DNA from: Acidobacteriaceae bacterium
GTDB taxonomy: Bacteria > Acidobacteriota > Terriglobia > Terriglobales > Acidobacteriaceae
Assembly (NCBI GenBank): GCA_030040425.1
Contig: JASHTS010000128.1
Span: 1-64,000, forward strand
Length of the DNA: 64,000 nt
Direction: 5' to 3'
Under the pieces are notes generated by a model, which searched no databases, was not told the DNA's origin, and worked only from the letters and a program-made list of their open reading frames with translations. The translations under genes and the position numbers were made by a program. Of this stretch, positions 30,218 to 40,227 are shown one piece after another. Position 1 is the first letter of the stretch. The number at the start of each line of letters is the position of its first letter.

Positions 30218-31143
30218 AGCTCGGACCCGCACTTGAGTTCCCGCCTGCTGCGGTCCCGGCCTCGCGCCGGATAGAGATATCACTGCGCGATGTCGCGCTG
30301 TCTTATCCGGCGGGCGGTGAGGGCGTCAAGACAGTCCTCTCCAGCATCAATCTCGAGATTGCCCAAGGCGAGTTCGTGGCCGTGCTCGGCGAAACCGGAT
30401 GCGGCAAGAGCACCATGCTTCGCCTCATCCTGGGGCAGGAGTTTCCCACCGCCGGAACGATTGAAGTCGACTGCAAGCCGGTGACGAAAATCGACGCGCG
30501 CTGCGGCTACGTCCCCCAGAAATATTCGCTCTTCCCCGACCGTACGGTACTGGGCAACGTGATGTACGGTCCCGAGAATATGAAGAGCCGGATGCTGGGC
30601 CGGCTGCGCCCTTCCTTCCGGCATTTTCGCAAGGAGCTCCGCGATCAGGCCACAGCTTATCTCTTGCGCATGGGCTTGCGTTCGCAGGACCTGGGGAAGT
30701 ATCCGCATCAGCTCTCCGGTGGAATGCAGCAGCGCGTCGCCATCGCGCAGGCGCTGCTCATGCGTCCGGCGGTCTTGCTCATGGATGAGGCCTTCAGTGC
30801 CCTCGATTCCGCCACGCGCGCCAGCCTGCAGGAGCAGCTCCACACGATCTGGCGGGAATCCCGGCCCACCATTGTCTTTGTTACCCACAATACCCAGGAA
30901 GCGCTGCTGTTAGGTACACGGCTCATCCTGCTTGGGCGTCATCAGGAGGAGCAGGCGCAGCGGAGCAGCGTCCTGCTCGATATGGAGGTTCCCTCAACGC
31001 GGCTGGCCTTCGGCCAGCGCATTCACAGCCACGAGTTTCACGAACTGCACGAGTACGTCAAGCAGATCGCCTACAAGTCCTCATCCCTGCATCGCGAGGA
31101 GGACACGGCCCAACCTCCGACTGTGGAAGGCAATTTACAATGA
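30199..31143 (+). CDS. ABC transporter ATP-binding protein
   Basis: LGETGCGKSTMLRLILG, LSGGMQQRVAIAQALLMRPAVLLMDEAFSALD; probable GTG start at 30199 overlapping the permease end; the listed 614-aa ORF starts far too early. Confidence 0.88.
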   Translation: MVSVALKLGPALEFPPAAVPASRRIEISLRDVALSYPAGGEGVKTVLSSINLEIAQGEFVAVLGETGCGKSTMLRLILGQEFPTAGTIEVDCKPVTKIDARCGYVPQKYSLFPDRTVLGNVMYGPENMKSRMLGRLRPSFRHFRKELRDQATAYLLRMGLRSQDLGKYPHQLSGGMQQRVAIAQALLMRPAVLLMDEAFSALDSATRASLQEQLHTIWRESRPTIVFVTHNTQEALLLGTRLILLGRHQEEQAQRSSVLLDMEVPSTRLAFGQRIHSHEFHELHEYVKQIAYKSSSLHREEDTAQPPTVEGNLQ

Positions 31144-34100
31144 AGCTTTTCTTTATCTTGGTGAGCGCCTGCGCCCTTGCGGTGGCTGCAGCCGCGATTC
31201 CCAGCGCGACTGTTTCGGCATTCGGAGCCGATCCGGCGCCGGGTTCAGCGGAGTTCTACAGCACCAAGGTCGTTCCCATCTTCGAGAAGAACTGCATCCG
31301 GTGTCACGATGCTACGGCCAAGGGCGGCCTGCGCCTCGACTCCTATGCCGCAGTAATGGCCGGCGGCGACGATGGCGCGGTTATCGATGCCGGTCATGCG
31401 GATGAGAGCATGCTGATTCAGGCCGTGGAGCGCACCGGCGACTTGATGATGCCGCCCAAGACCACGCTCGATCAGGAAGACATCGACACGCTGATCGCGT
31501 GGGTCAGGGCCGGCGCTATCGGCGACACGGCGATGCCGGCCGCGCGGGGCACGACCACAGCGCCCGTGCCCGCGGAAGCCGACGCAAACACGGCTCCCGC
31601 GCGCGATTCGTCCGACGCGCCATCTGCAGAGTCTCCCGAAAAAGCGCAGCCAGAATCGGCGCCGGAAGCTGCTCCCGCACCCACAGCCGCTGAAGCTGCT
31701 GCCACCAAGCCGCCCGCACAATCCGAGGGCTCCGGTGTGGCCGCGGAGCTTCGCGCCGTCTCCATGACCGAGGGCAACGACTACTTCGAGATGAAGGTCC
31801 GCCCCATCTTCGCGGAGCACTGCTACTTCTGCCACACCGACCAGCAGAATGGCGGATTCCGCATCGACAACAAAACCGACTTCGAAAAAGGCGGCAAACA
31901 CGGGCCGGAAGTCATTCCAGGAGATCCCGACAAGAGCCGGTTGATCCAGGCCGTGGAGGGCATCGGCTCCATCAAGATGCCCGCGGCCGGTCCAAAGTTG
32001 ACCTCGGATGAGATTGCGACGCTGACGGCGTGGGTTAAATCCGGGGCCCAATGGCCGAACAACCTTGCGCCGATGGGCACAACTGCGACCACCGGCGTGA
32101 TTACCGACGCCCAGCGCAAGTTCTGGTCGTTTCTCCCCCTCGATGACGCGCCTGTTCCACCCGACTCGGACCCCAAACACCGTCATTGGGCCAAAACGCC
32201 GATCGATAACTTCGTGCTTGCCGATCTCGAGAAGAACGGGCTTACGCCGGCGGCGGAGGCGGACCGCCGCACCCTCATCCGCCGCGCGACATACGATCTG
32301 ACGGGCCTGCCGCCCACGGAAGCCGAAGCGGAGGCCTTCGAGCACGACCGCTCCCCCAAAGCCTGGGAAAAGGTCGTCGACCGTCTGCTAGCCTCACCGC
32401 GCTATGGTGAGCGCTGGGGGCGTCATTGGCTCGACGTCGCTCGTTATTCGGAGGACGATGTGCGCGGCCTCGATCCCAAGGGCCGCGGCTACATGCCGTT
32501 CTCCGGCGCCTACCGCTTCCGCGACTGGGTCATCAAGTCCTTCAACGACGATCTGCCCTATGACAAGTTCGTGATCATGCAGCTCGCCGGCGATCGCCTG
32601 CCCGCCAAGACCGCTTCCGAGCGGGATGATAACCTGGTCGCAACAACGTATCTTGGCGCCGGACCTTGGGTTTGGGATCAGGCGGAGCCGGTGCAGGGCC
32701 GCGCCGACGAGCGCAACGAGCGCGTCGACGCCGTGACCCGCGGCTTGCTGGGCATGACTGTCGCCTGCGCCCGGTGCCACAATCACAAATACGACCCAAT
32801 CGCGCAGACAGACTATTACAAGCTGGTCAGCGTCTTTGCCAGCTCCACCTACAAGCAATACTCGGTCCTTTCACCGGCCGCCACTGATCAGTACAACGAC
32901 AAGGTCGTGCAGGATGCTACGCTGCGCATGAGCATCCGCAACTATACGTCCGACCTCAGCAAGGAGCTTGCCGGCGCACTTGCCGTGCAAACTTCGGATT
33001 ACATGGTCGCGGCCTGGCACGTACTGAATCCCAAAGAACAGAAGCCGATCGATGAAGCCTCTGCCGAAGCCAAGCTCGATCCCGAGGTCCTGGAACGCTG
33101 GGTCGACTACCTGAAGAAGCCGCATGAGGACTATCCCTTCCTCAACGACTGGAAGGCCATGTTGGCTTCGCCCGACAGCACTGCCGATCAGGCCAGGGTC
33201 ATCGGCGACGCCTTCCAGAAAGAAGTTGTCAGGGTTCGCATTCAGGATCAGAAGATCGAGCTTGAGAACGAGATCATCAAGGATAAGGCCGATGTTCCGC
33301 GCGACCGCCTGCTCATCGATGCCAAGCCCAGCCAGTTCGATACGTACGACGAATTCTGCCCCGGTTGCCAGCTATCGCTTAAAGCTTTATCCACGCATGA
33401 AGCCAAGCTGTACTCCGACATCTTCGAGAGGCAGGACGCGGAGGAGGATGAACAGCGCGGCTCGCCGGGAGTGCTTGTCTTCCAAGGATGGGATCTCGAG
33501 CGCCGCCTTGGGCCGGCCTTTCAGGGCTACATTACCGAGCAGCAGAAGCAGCTGGCGTCGCTCGACAAATGGCTCGCCGATGCGACCTATCCGTACGTCA
33601 ACGGCTATGGCGACAAGCCCCGTCCCGTCGATGTGCGCCTGAACGTCCGCGGCAATCCGCACTCGCTCGGCCTGGTTGTGCAGCGCGGATTCCTGACCGT
33701 CCTCAGCCCGCCCGGCGCCAAGCCCTTCAGCGATGGCAGCGGCCGCTTGCAACTGGCCGACGATATTGCCTACCATCCGCTCGCGGCACGTGTCATCGTG
33801 AACCGCATCTGGGAGTGGCACTTCGGCTCCGGAATCGTGAACACCCCCGATAACTTCGGCATCATGGGCGATCAGCCCTCCGACCCCGAGTTGCTCGAGT
33901 GGCTGGCCTACCAGTTCGTCGCCCACGGCCGCTCCATCAAGTGGCTGCAGCGCGAAATCATGCTCTCAGCCGTTTACCAGGAGAGCTCCGCGGCGTCGCC
34001 CGAAGCCGACAACCGCGATCCGGGCAACCGGCTCTACTCCCACTTCAGCCGCCAGCGCCTCGACGCCGAGGAGTTGCGCGACAGCATGTTGGATGTGGCT

Positions 34101-34556
34101 GGCGATCTCGATCTGAAAAACACCTCGGGGCCATCCGAGCCCTTCGGACCAACCAATCTGCGCCGGACTGTCTTCTGCAAAGTCAGCCGCTTCCAGCTCA
34201 GCAATTACCTTCTGGTCTTCGATTTTCCCAATCCGAGCTTCACGGCGGAGCAGCGATTCTCATCTAACGTGCCGCTGCAGCAGCTCTACCTGATGAACAA
34301 TCCGTTTGTGTATGACCAGGCAAGCGTGCTCGCCGATCGCGTGCACGGCCTTGCCACGCAGGAAGCTCGCATTACCCAAGCTTATGAGTACGTTTATCAG
34401 CGGAAGCCGACAGAGGAAGAGATCCAGTTGGGGCTGAAGTTTCTGAGCACCACCCCGGAAAGACCGGGCTATGCGGTTGCGGGTAGGCCCTTCACTGCAT
34501 GGCGTGAGTACGCCCACGTGTTACTAAGCTCTAATGAGTTTCAGTTTATTGATTGA
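31140..34556 (+). CDS. Secreted PSCyt1 (x2)-DUF1549-DUF1553 cytochrome c protein
   Basis: CIRCHDATAKGGLRLDSY and CYFCHTDQQNGGFRIDN haem motifs; ERWGRHWLDVARYSEDD; ACARCHNHKYDPI; DUF1553 C-terminus with VIVNRIWEWHFGSGIVNTPDNFG. Confidence 0.92.
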   Translation: MKLFFILVSACALAVAAAAIPSATVSAFGADPAPGSAEFYSTKVVPIFEKNCIRCHDATAKGGLRLDSYAAVMAGGDDGAVIDAGHADESMLIQAVERTGDLMMPPKTTLDQEDIDTLIAWVRAGAIGDTAMPAARGTTTAPVPAEADANTAPARDSSDAPSAESPEKAQPESAPEAAPAPTAAEAAATKPPAQSEGSGVAAELRAVSMTEGNDYFEMKVRPIFAEHCYFCHTDQQNGGFRIDNKTDFEKGGKHGPEVIPGDPDKSRLIQAVEGIGSIKMPAAGPKLTSDEIATLTAWVKSGAQWPNNLAPMGTTATTGVITDAQRKFWSFLPLDDAPVPPDSDPKHRHWAKTPIDNFVLADLEKNGLTPAAEADRRTLIRRATYDLTGLPPTEAEAEAFEHDRSPKAWEKVVDRLLASPRYGERWGRHWLDVARYSEDDVRGLDPKGRGYMPFSGAYRFRDWVIKSFNDDLPYDKFVIMQLAGDRLPAKTASERDDNLVATTYLGAGPWVWDQAEPVQGRADERNERVDAVTRGLLGMTVACARCHNHKYDPIAQTDYYKLVSVFASSTYKQYSVLSPAATDQYNDKVVQDATLRMSIRNYTSDLSKELAGALAVQTSDYMVAAWHVLNPKEQKPIDEASAEAKLDPEVLERWVDYLKKPHEDYPFLNDWKAMLASPDSTADQARVIGDAFQKEVVRVRIQDQKIELENEIIKDKADVPRDRLLIDAKPSQFDTYDEFCPGCQLSLKALSTHEAKLYSDIFERQDAEEDEQRGSPGVLVFQGWDLERRLGPAFQGYITEQQKQLASLDKWLADATYPYVNGYGDKPRPVDVRLNVRGNPHSLGLVVQRGFLTVLSPPGAKPFSDGSGRLQLADDIAYHPLAARVIVNRIWEWHFGSGIVNTPDNFGIMGDQPSDPELLEWLAYQFVAHGRSIKWLQREIMLSAVYQESSAASPEADNRDPGNRLYSHFSRQRLDAEELRDSMLDVAGDLDLKNTSGPSEPFGPTNLRRTVFCKVSRFQLSNYLLVFDFPNPSFTAEQRFSSNVPLQQLYLMNNPFVYDQASVLADRVHGLATQEARITQAYEYVYQRKPTEEEIQLGLKFLSTTPERPGYAVAGRPFTAWREYAHVLLSSNEFQFID

Positions 34557-34611
34557 TCAGCTTTCCATTCACCTAACGCACAGGCGGACCGCCCCGGGGC
34601 CCGCAGAGGAG

Positions 34612-36063
34612 ATGAAGATGATTCACATACCGGCAAGCCGTCCGATCACGCGCCGCGACGCTCTAAGAAAACTCGGTTGTGGCTTTGGGTATCTCAGCCT
34701 TGCAAGCATGGTCGGCGCATCGCTGGCCCGCGCCGAGGCCGCACCCGATAAAAAGCGCTGGATGATCACGGGCAAGCCCAAAGCCAAGGCGGTCATTTTT
34801 CTGTTCATGAACGGCGGACTTTCCCAGATCGACAGCTTCGACTATAAGCCGATGCTGGCCAAATACAACGGCAAGCCTATGCCCGGCGGAGACCTTTCGC
34901 ACGAGCGCAAGACCGGCGGCATCATGATGTCGCCTTTCACGTTCAAGCAATACGGCCAGAGCGGAGCCTGGGTCAGCGAAATCTTTCCGAAACTTGCCGA
35001 ATGTGTTGACGACATGTGCTTTGTCAAGTCTGTTTACACCGAGATTCCCAATCACGAGCCGGCGCTGGAAATGGTAAACACGGGCGCCAACTTCACCGGG
35101 CGGCCATCTATGGGCTCCTGGGTTACTTATGGCCTCGGGGTCGCCAACCAGAATCTGCCCGGCTTTGTAGTGCTGTGTCCTGACCAGCCCACCACCGTCG
35201 GTCCGCCGCTCTGGTCCTCGGCGTTTCTCTCGCCGGTCTACCAAGGAACCTATGTATCCGATAAGGTTGCCAAAGGCGACTTCGATCCGCAGAAGCTCAT
35301 CGCCAACGTCCATAACAACCGCTTCGATCTCCAGCAGCAGGCCAAGGAACTCGACCTCGAGAAGCAGCTCGACCAGCTCAACATGCAGACGGTCCCAGGC
35401 GCCATGCACGATCCCCAGCTCGAGGCCACCATCAGTTCGATGGAAACCGCGTACCGCATGCAGACCGACGCGCCCGATGTATTCAATGTCTACAAGGAGT
35501 CGCCCGCCGTCCTCAAAATGTACGGCGAGGGCAGCACGGCGCGCGGCTGCCTCACCGCGGCCCGCCTGATCGAGCGTGGCGTGCGCATGGTCCAGGTTTA
35601 CTACGCCAAGGGCGACCCCTGGGATCATCACTTCGACATCGAATTACACCGCGTTACCGGCGGCAACTCCGATCAGGCGTTCGCTGCTCTCATTAAGGAT
35701 CTTAAGCAACGCGGTCTCTTCGATGAGACCATCATCGTGGCCGGCTCGGAGTTCGGCCGTACTCCGGTGGTCGAGCTCAGCAGCGGCTTCATGGGCGGCC
35801 AGACCCACAACGGCCGCGATCACAATCCACACGGATTCACCATGTGGCTCGCCGGCGGCGGCTTCAAGCGCGGCTTTACCTACGGCGCTACCGACGACTT
35901 CGGCTGGAAAGCAGTCGAGAATCCTGTACACGTCCACGACATACACGCCACCATCCTGTACCAGCTAGGAATCGATCACACCAAGCTCACGTACCACTAC
36001 AGCGGCCGCGATTACCGGCTAACCGACCTGTACGGCAACGTGATCCACGACCTGATCACCTGA
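34612..36063 (+). CDS. DUF1501 family (sulfatase-like fold) protein
   Basis: TRRDALRKLGCGFGYLSLASM (Tat-like N-terminus); FLFMNGGLSQIDSFDYKPML; GSEFGRTPVVE...GRDHNPHGFTMWLAGGGFKRGFTYGATDDFGW. Confidence 0.92.
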   Translation: MKMIHIPASRPITRRDALRKLGCGFGYLSLASMVGASLARAEAAPDKKRWMITGKPKAKAVIFLFMNGGLSQIDSFDYKPMLAKYNGKPMPGGDLSHERKTGGIMMSPFTFKQYGQSGAWVSEIFPKLAECVDDMCFVKSVYTEIPNHEPALEMVNTGANFTGRPSMGSWVTYGLGVANQNLPGFVVLCPDQPTTVGPPLWSSAFLSPVYQGTYVSDKVAKGDFDPQKLIANVHNNRFDLQQQAKELDLEKQLDQLNMQTVPGAMHDPQLEATISSMETAYRMQTDAPDVFNVYKESPAVLKMYGEGSTARGCLTAARLIERGVRMVQVYYAKGDPWDHHFDIELHRVTGGNSDQAFAALIKDLKQRGLFDETIIVAGSEFGRTPVVELSSGFMGGQTHNGRDHNPHGFTMWLAGGGFKRGFTYGATDDFGWKAVENPVHVHDIHATILYQLGIDHTKLTYHYSGRDYRLTDLYGNVIHDLIT

Positions 36064-36130
36064 AGACAATCCCGCTCCGGCCGGAGTTGCTCCGCGCCGG
36101 AGCCGACCTGATCCGTCAGGAAAACGCCCG

Positions 36131-37129
36131 ATGCGCTCTTCAATCTTGATGACATGGATATTCGTGTACGCGCTGTGGGGGCATGCGCAGTTCCCGCAGC
36201 CCGATGGCGGCGATCTCCAGCCTGGAACCCTTCCACTTTCCTGGAACAGCGGTGGGCCGAAATGTATGGAGATGCCCGAGTGGCAGATTCATGAGTACAA
36301 TCCCAATCTCTTCATCCTGCGCCAGTCCGGCTGCACAGATTTCGAAATGCCCTTCCTCTATCTCTTCTTCGGAAAGGAACGCGGACTTCTGTGGGACACC
36401 GGTTCTCGCAACGGCGACTTAGTGCCAACTCTGCAGCACGTGGTGCACGAATGGCTCGAGCGCAATCATCGCGGCAGCATATCTCTCGTGGTTATGCACT
36501 CGCACTCACACTCCGACCACACCTGGGGCGACAAAGCGGTGCAGGGCATGAACGATCCCGCCATTCCCATCCAGTTCGTCGCGCCCACCGTCGAGGCAGC
36601 CATCAAATTCTTCAACATCGATTCATGGCCTACGGGGCTGGGCAAGGTTGACCTGGGGGGACGTGTCCTCAACATCGTTCCCGTTCCCGGTCACGACACC
36701 TACGCCGTTGCACTCTACGACCGCTCAACCGGAATCGTATTGACCGGCGATAATCTTTATCCCGGCCGGCTCTATATCTCCGATTTCGCCGCGTACCAGG
36801 CCAGCACTGAGCGGCTCATCGCGTTCCTAAGGGGAAAGCCCGTCTCCTACATCCTCGGCAACCACATCGAAGAGACCAGCACTCCGTTCAAGGATTTTCC
36901 TATCGGATCGATATACCACCCGCAAGAGCGCCGTCTCGAACTCTCGTTCGGCGATCTGCTAGCCCTTGACGATGGCTTGAAATCGATGCAGGGAGCCCCG
37001 CATCGCATGGCGATGAGCGATTTCACCATCTGGCCGCGCCAGCCGAAAGGGCAAGACGACAAGCTGGAACAGATTTTTCGTGAGACTCAGGAGGAGCAAC
37101 TCAGGAACAAATGGGATCAGCCGCGATAA
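36131..37129 (+). CDS. Secreted MBL-fold metallo-hydrolase
   Basis: Signal peptide; VVMHSHSHSDHTWGDKAV; VPGHDTYAVALYDRSTGIVLTGDNLYPG. Confidence 0.87.
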   Translation: MRSSILMTWIFVYALWGHAQFPQPDGGDLQPGTLPLSWNSGGPKCMEMPEWQIHEYNPNLFILRQSGCTDFEMPFLYLFFGKERGLLWDTGSRNGDLVPTLQHVVHEWLERNHRGSISLVVMHSHSHSDHTWGDKAVQGMNDPAIPIQFVAPTVEAAIKFFNIDSWPTGLGKVDLGGRVLNIVPVPGHDTYAVALYDRSTGIVLTGDNLYPGRLYISDFAAYQASTERLIAFLRGKPVSYILGNHIEETSTPFKDFPIGSIYHPQERRLELSFGDLLALDDGLKSMQGAPHRMAMSDFTIWPRQPKGQDDKLEQIFRETQEEQLRNKWDQPR

Positions 37130-37477
37130 TTGCGCGGGCGTGTACGCGGAGGCAAACTCGCCCGCGGATTGGCAAATTTTCCAATTCTCACGGCCTTCTC
37201 ATGGCGGGTGCGACATGCTTCCCGTGGAAGCCGATGCTGCACGAATGGCGTTCGATGCTTCGGAAGTATCGGAACTTAGCAACGATCGAGATTGAGGAAA
37301 CCATGGATTGGTTAGCCTGAGCGGAGCGAGGGGTCTGCGGTTTTTTTTCGCCATCTCGCTTGGCATTTTGCTGCCAGCCAGATCGCGGGCGCAAGGCCTG
37401 TTTGTCCATACACCCCAGTTTCTGAGCGGAGACGGCGATTGCTCCTTAGCCGCAGCGAATCTCGAAAGGACTGCCTG

Positions 37478-38053
37478 ATGAAACATTTACTTCTTCCCGC
37501 ATTGCTTCTTTTCGCCATCGCGCCAGCCGTTCCGGCACAGGCCGCTTCCTGGACACCTGACCAGGCGCACAGCGATGTTGAGTTTTCGGTGCTGCACATG
37601 AGCTTGTCTAATGTGCACGGCCGCTTAGGGCATGTGACCGGCATCATCCATTTCGACCCGGCAGACCTCGCCAACTCCAACGTCGACGTTACCATTGACG
37701 TGAACACCATCGACACAGGCGAAGGCGCGCGCGACGCGGTGCTTAAGAGCGCCAGTTTTTTCGATGTCGAAGACCATCCGGCTGCTACCTTTGTCAGCAC
37801 GAAAGTGGAGAAGACTGCCAGTGGACTGGCGGTCACAGGCAATCTCACCCTGCGAGGCGTAACCAAGTCCGTGGTCCTTGCTGTCGAAGGCCCGAATGGC
37901 CCGGTGACCGGAATGGATCAAAAGCTGCACGCAGGCTTTACCGCTACGGCCTCGATCGACCGCAGAGATTTCGGGATCGGTGCAAGCTTTCCGCCCGGGA
38001 TCATCGGGGATCAGGTCCAGCTCTCCATTGATCTGGAGATCGTTAAGCAATAA
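37478..38053 (+). CDS. YceI-family periplasmic lipid-binding protein
   Basis: ASWTPDQAHSDVEFSVLHMSLSNVHGRL...FDPADLANSNVDVTID...ASFFDVEDHPAATFVSTKVE. Confidence 0.92.
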   Translation: MKHLLLPALLLFAIAPAVPAQAASWTPDQAHSDVEFSVLHMSLSNVHGRLGHVTGIIHFDPADLANSNVDVTIDVNTIDTGEGARDAVLKSASFFDVEDHPAATFVSTKVEKTASGLAVTGNLTLRGVTKSVVLAVEGPNGPVTGMDQKLHAGFTATASIDRRDFGIGASFPPGIIGDQVQLSIDLEIVKQ

Positions 38054-39027
38054 CAGAGGCCGACTGCCGCTTCAACCGAAAAAACCATTGTTGATCGAGA
38101 GTCTGCCTGGGTGGTATTCAATTCGAAATTCAACCGCGTTATGAACCTGCCCGACGGTTGATAAATCGCTAATGCCCTCACCGACGACAGCGGTCGAGCC
38201 ACCTGGACGAAAGTCGCCATTTCGGGCTACAGCCGGTTATACCTGCACGCGACCGCGCAGGACGCTGTTCAAGTCCCACCAAAAATCGCACCAGTCCTCG
38301 CATGAGCCTCGCGACACAGTTCATCAAGTAGCAAATGACGTGCGGGCGCCCGAAATCCGCGAAGCCGGTCCCATGCGGTTCCAGGGTTCCTGGTAGCGAT
38401 TATGAACTTGCTGCCGGAGGCGCAGCGTTACGCAGACTACTTAACCCTGATGCAGGCCAGGAATCCGAGCGTTCACGCCCGGAAAAGTTGACGGCGTCAT
38501 AGGTAAGAAAATAGAGAGATTGAGAGGGTTCCGGCATTTTCCTCATGGATTCCTTATGAGATCTTTGATCTCCTATGAATCGGTGCGCGGCCGAGAGAGC
38601 AGAATTAGCCCACACATCTTTCCGCTCGGAGGGTCAAGGTTGGGGCCGATAGAACTATTTAGTTGCTCCTTCGGACGATTACTGCTAACGAGGTTGAACC
38701 CAGACATGCGCTGGTGGAAAGGCTGGTAACTGGAGGCCAGCTTCTCGAAGCCGTACGTCTGTGCTTCTCCTGTTCAATTCTCGACATCAACTCCTTTCGG
38801 GGATCCACGATTGCAACCAGAAATTCATCGATTGAGACGAAGGGAGAATTGTGCCTCAGCAACCTGTCTTGTACAAAATCCGAAATCTTTACGGGTTTCT
38901 CATGCCGAGAGGCTCTGAATTTGGGGTTGCGCTTAAAACTCCAAGGTTTGCCGGGAAACAAGACCTGATTGGCAAGTTATTTTCCGCGATAGTCCGCAAA
39001 AATCATTCCCAAACCATAAGTGCATTG

Positions 39028-40092
39028 ATGCGATTTTGGCCGTTATGGCTGCTGGTCTGGGCGATCTCGCCCGTGTATGCGCAAACGTTCGAGCCCAAGT
39101 TTTCAGTAGGGGCTGGAATACAAACCAGCTATGACCACTCCAACACTGACGGAGGTCAGTCAGTCGATCAATTCCCGCTTGACCATGCTCGGCTCTACTT
39201 TAGCGGAGATGTGACAGATCATATCAGCGCCATGTTTAATACGGATTACCAAAGCAGCGCCGATTCAATGGAAATTCTCGATGCGGTCGGAGAGTTTCAC
39301 GGCTCGCCGAAAGCCAATGTCTGGTTCGGTCGCTTCCTGCCGCCCAGCGACCGTGCTAACTTGTACGGGCCGTTCTACTCGAATGAGTGGGACGTATTTA
39401 ACGATGGCATCCAAGACGGCTATCCGTTTGTCTTTCAAGGACGCGACAATGGCGCGGCCTATTGGGGTGATTTCAAAGCGGGCGCCGCCGAAATTAAAGC
39501 TTCGGCGGGCGCGTTTGAAGGCACATCTGCGGATGGAAAAAACAGTGTTATTTGGGCGAGCCGTGTCCAGATTGATTTGTGGGATCCGGAGAACGGATAT
39601 TACCTGAACGGCACGTATTACGGCGACAAAAATCTGCTAGCGATATCCGGCGCAACTCAGGTCCAGTCCGGTAAGACAGCAACAACCGGCGACTTTCTAA
39701 TGGAGAGAAAGGTTCCTAGAGGAGGCGCCTTCACCATCGAAAGTGAATACTCCCGCTACAACGGTCTCGGCGGTTACAACGCGGACTATGCCAAGAGCGA
39801 AGGCGCGTATGGCCTGGCGTCTTTCCTGATACCAAAACATGGCGGAAAAGGCAATTTTGAACTCCTCGGAAAATATGCGATCGCGGAGTACACGGGGGGA
39901 AGCGGCAGTGCGCCCAGTTACCGCCAAAACACTGCCGAGGCTAACTTCAGCTATATTCTCGAACAGTTTAATGCTCGGATCATGAGCTTTTATCGCAACG
40001 CCAGCTACAACGCGATAACTGCCAATAACTGGCAGGCTGGTGTCGGCCTGCAGCTTCAGTTGTCCAAGACATTCAGCCTGAACGCAAAGTAA
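39028..40092 (+). CDS. Outer-membrane porin-like beta-barrel, upstream of urtA
   Basis: Signal peptide; FEPKFSVGAGIQTSYDHSN...LDHARLYFSGDVTDHISAMFNTDYQ..., amphipathic strands, C-terminal GVGLQLQLSKTFSLNAK. Confidence 0.75.
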   Translation: MRFWPLWLLVWAISPVYAQTFEPKFSVGAGIQTSYDHSNTDGGQSVDQFPLDHARLYFSGDVTDHISAMFNTDYQSSADSMEILDAVGEFHGSPKANVWFGRFLPPSDRANLYGPFYSNEWDVFNDGIQDGYPFVFQGRDNGAAYWGDFKAGAAEIKASAGAFEGTSADGKNSVIWASRVQIDLWDPENGYYLNGTYYGDKNLLAISGATQVQSGKTATTGDFLMERKVPRGGAFTIESEYSRYNGLGGYNADYAKSEGAYGLASFLIPKHGGKGNFELLGKYAIAEYTGGSGSAPSYRQNTAEANFSYILEQFNARIMSFYRNASYNAITANNWQAGVGLQLQLSKTFSLNAK

Positions 40093-40227
40093 CTGCGGGT
40101 CATTTGCAAACGATCGAAACAAACTATTCCCGTTGCGGTTCGCCATCACACCCGGGGACGTTCAAACAAACGGATCGCGCCAGGCACTTAATCGACTTAC
40201 CAATCAGAGGGCAAAGGAGAAACGTCT

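Noticed and set aside
34663-35631. 322-aa minus-strand ORF
   Set aside because: Antisense to DUF1501; spurious
38060-39027. Several short ORFs between YceI and the porin
   Set aside because: None shows domain motifs or coding continuity; probably intergenic or decayed sequence
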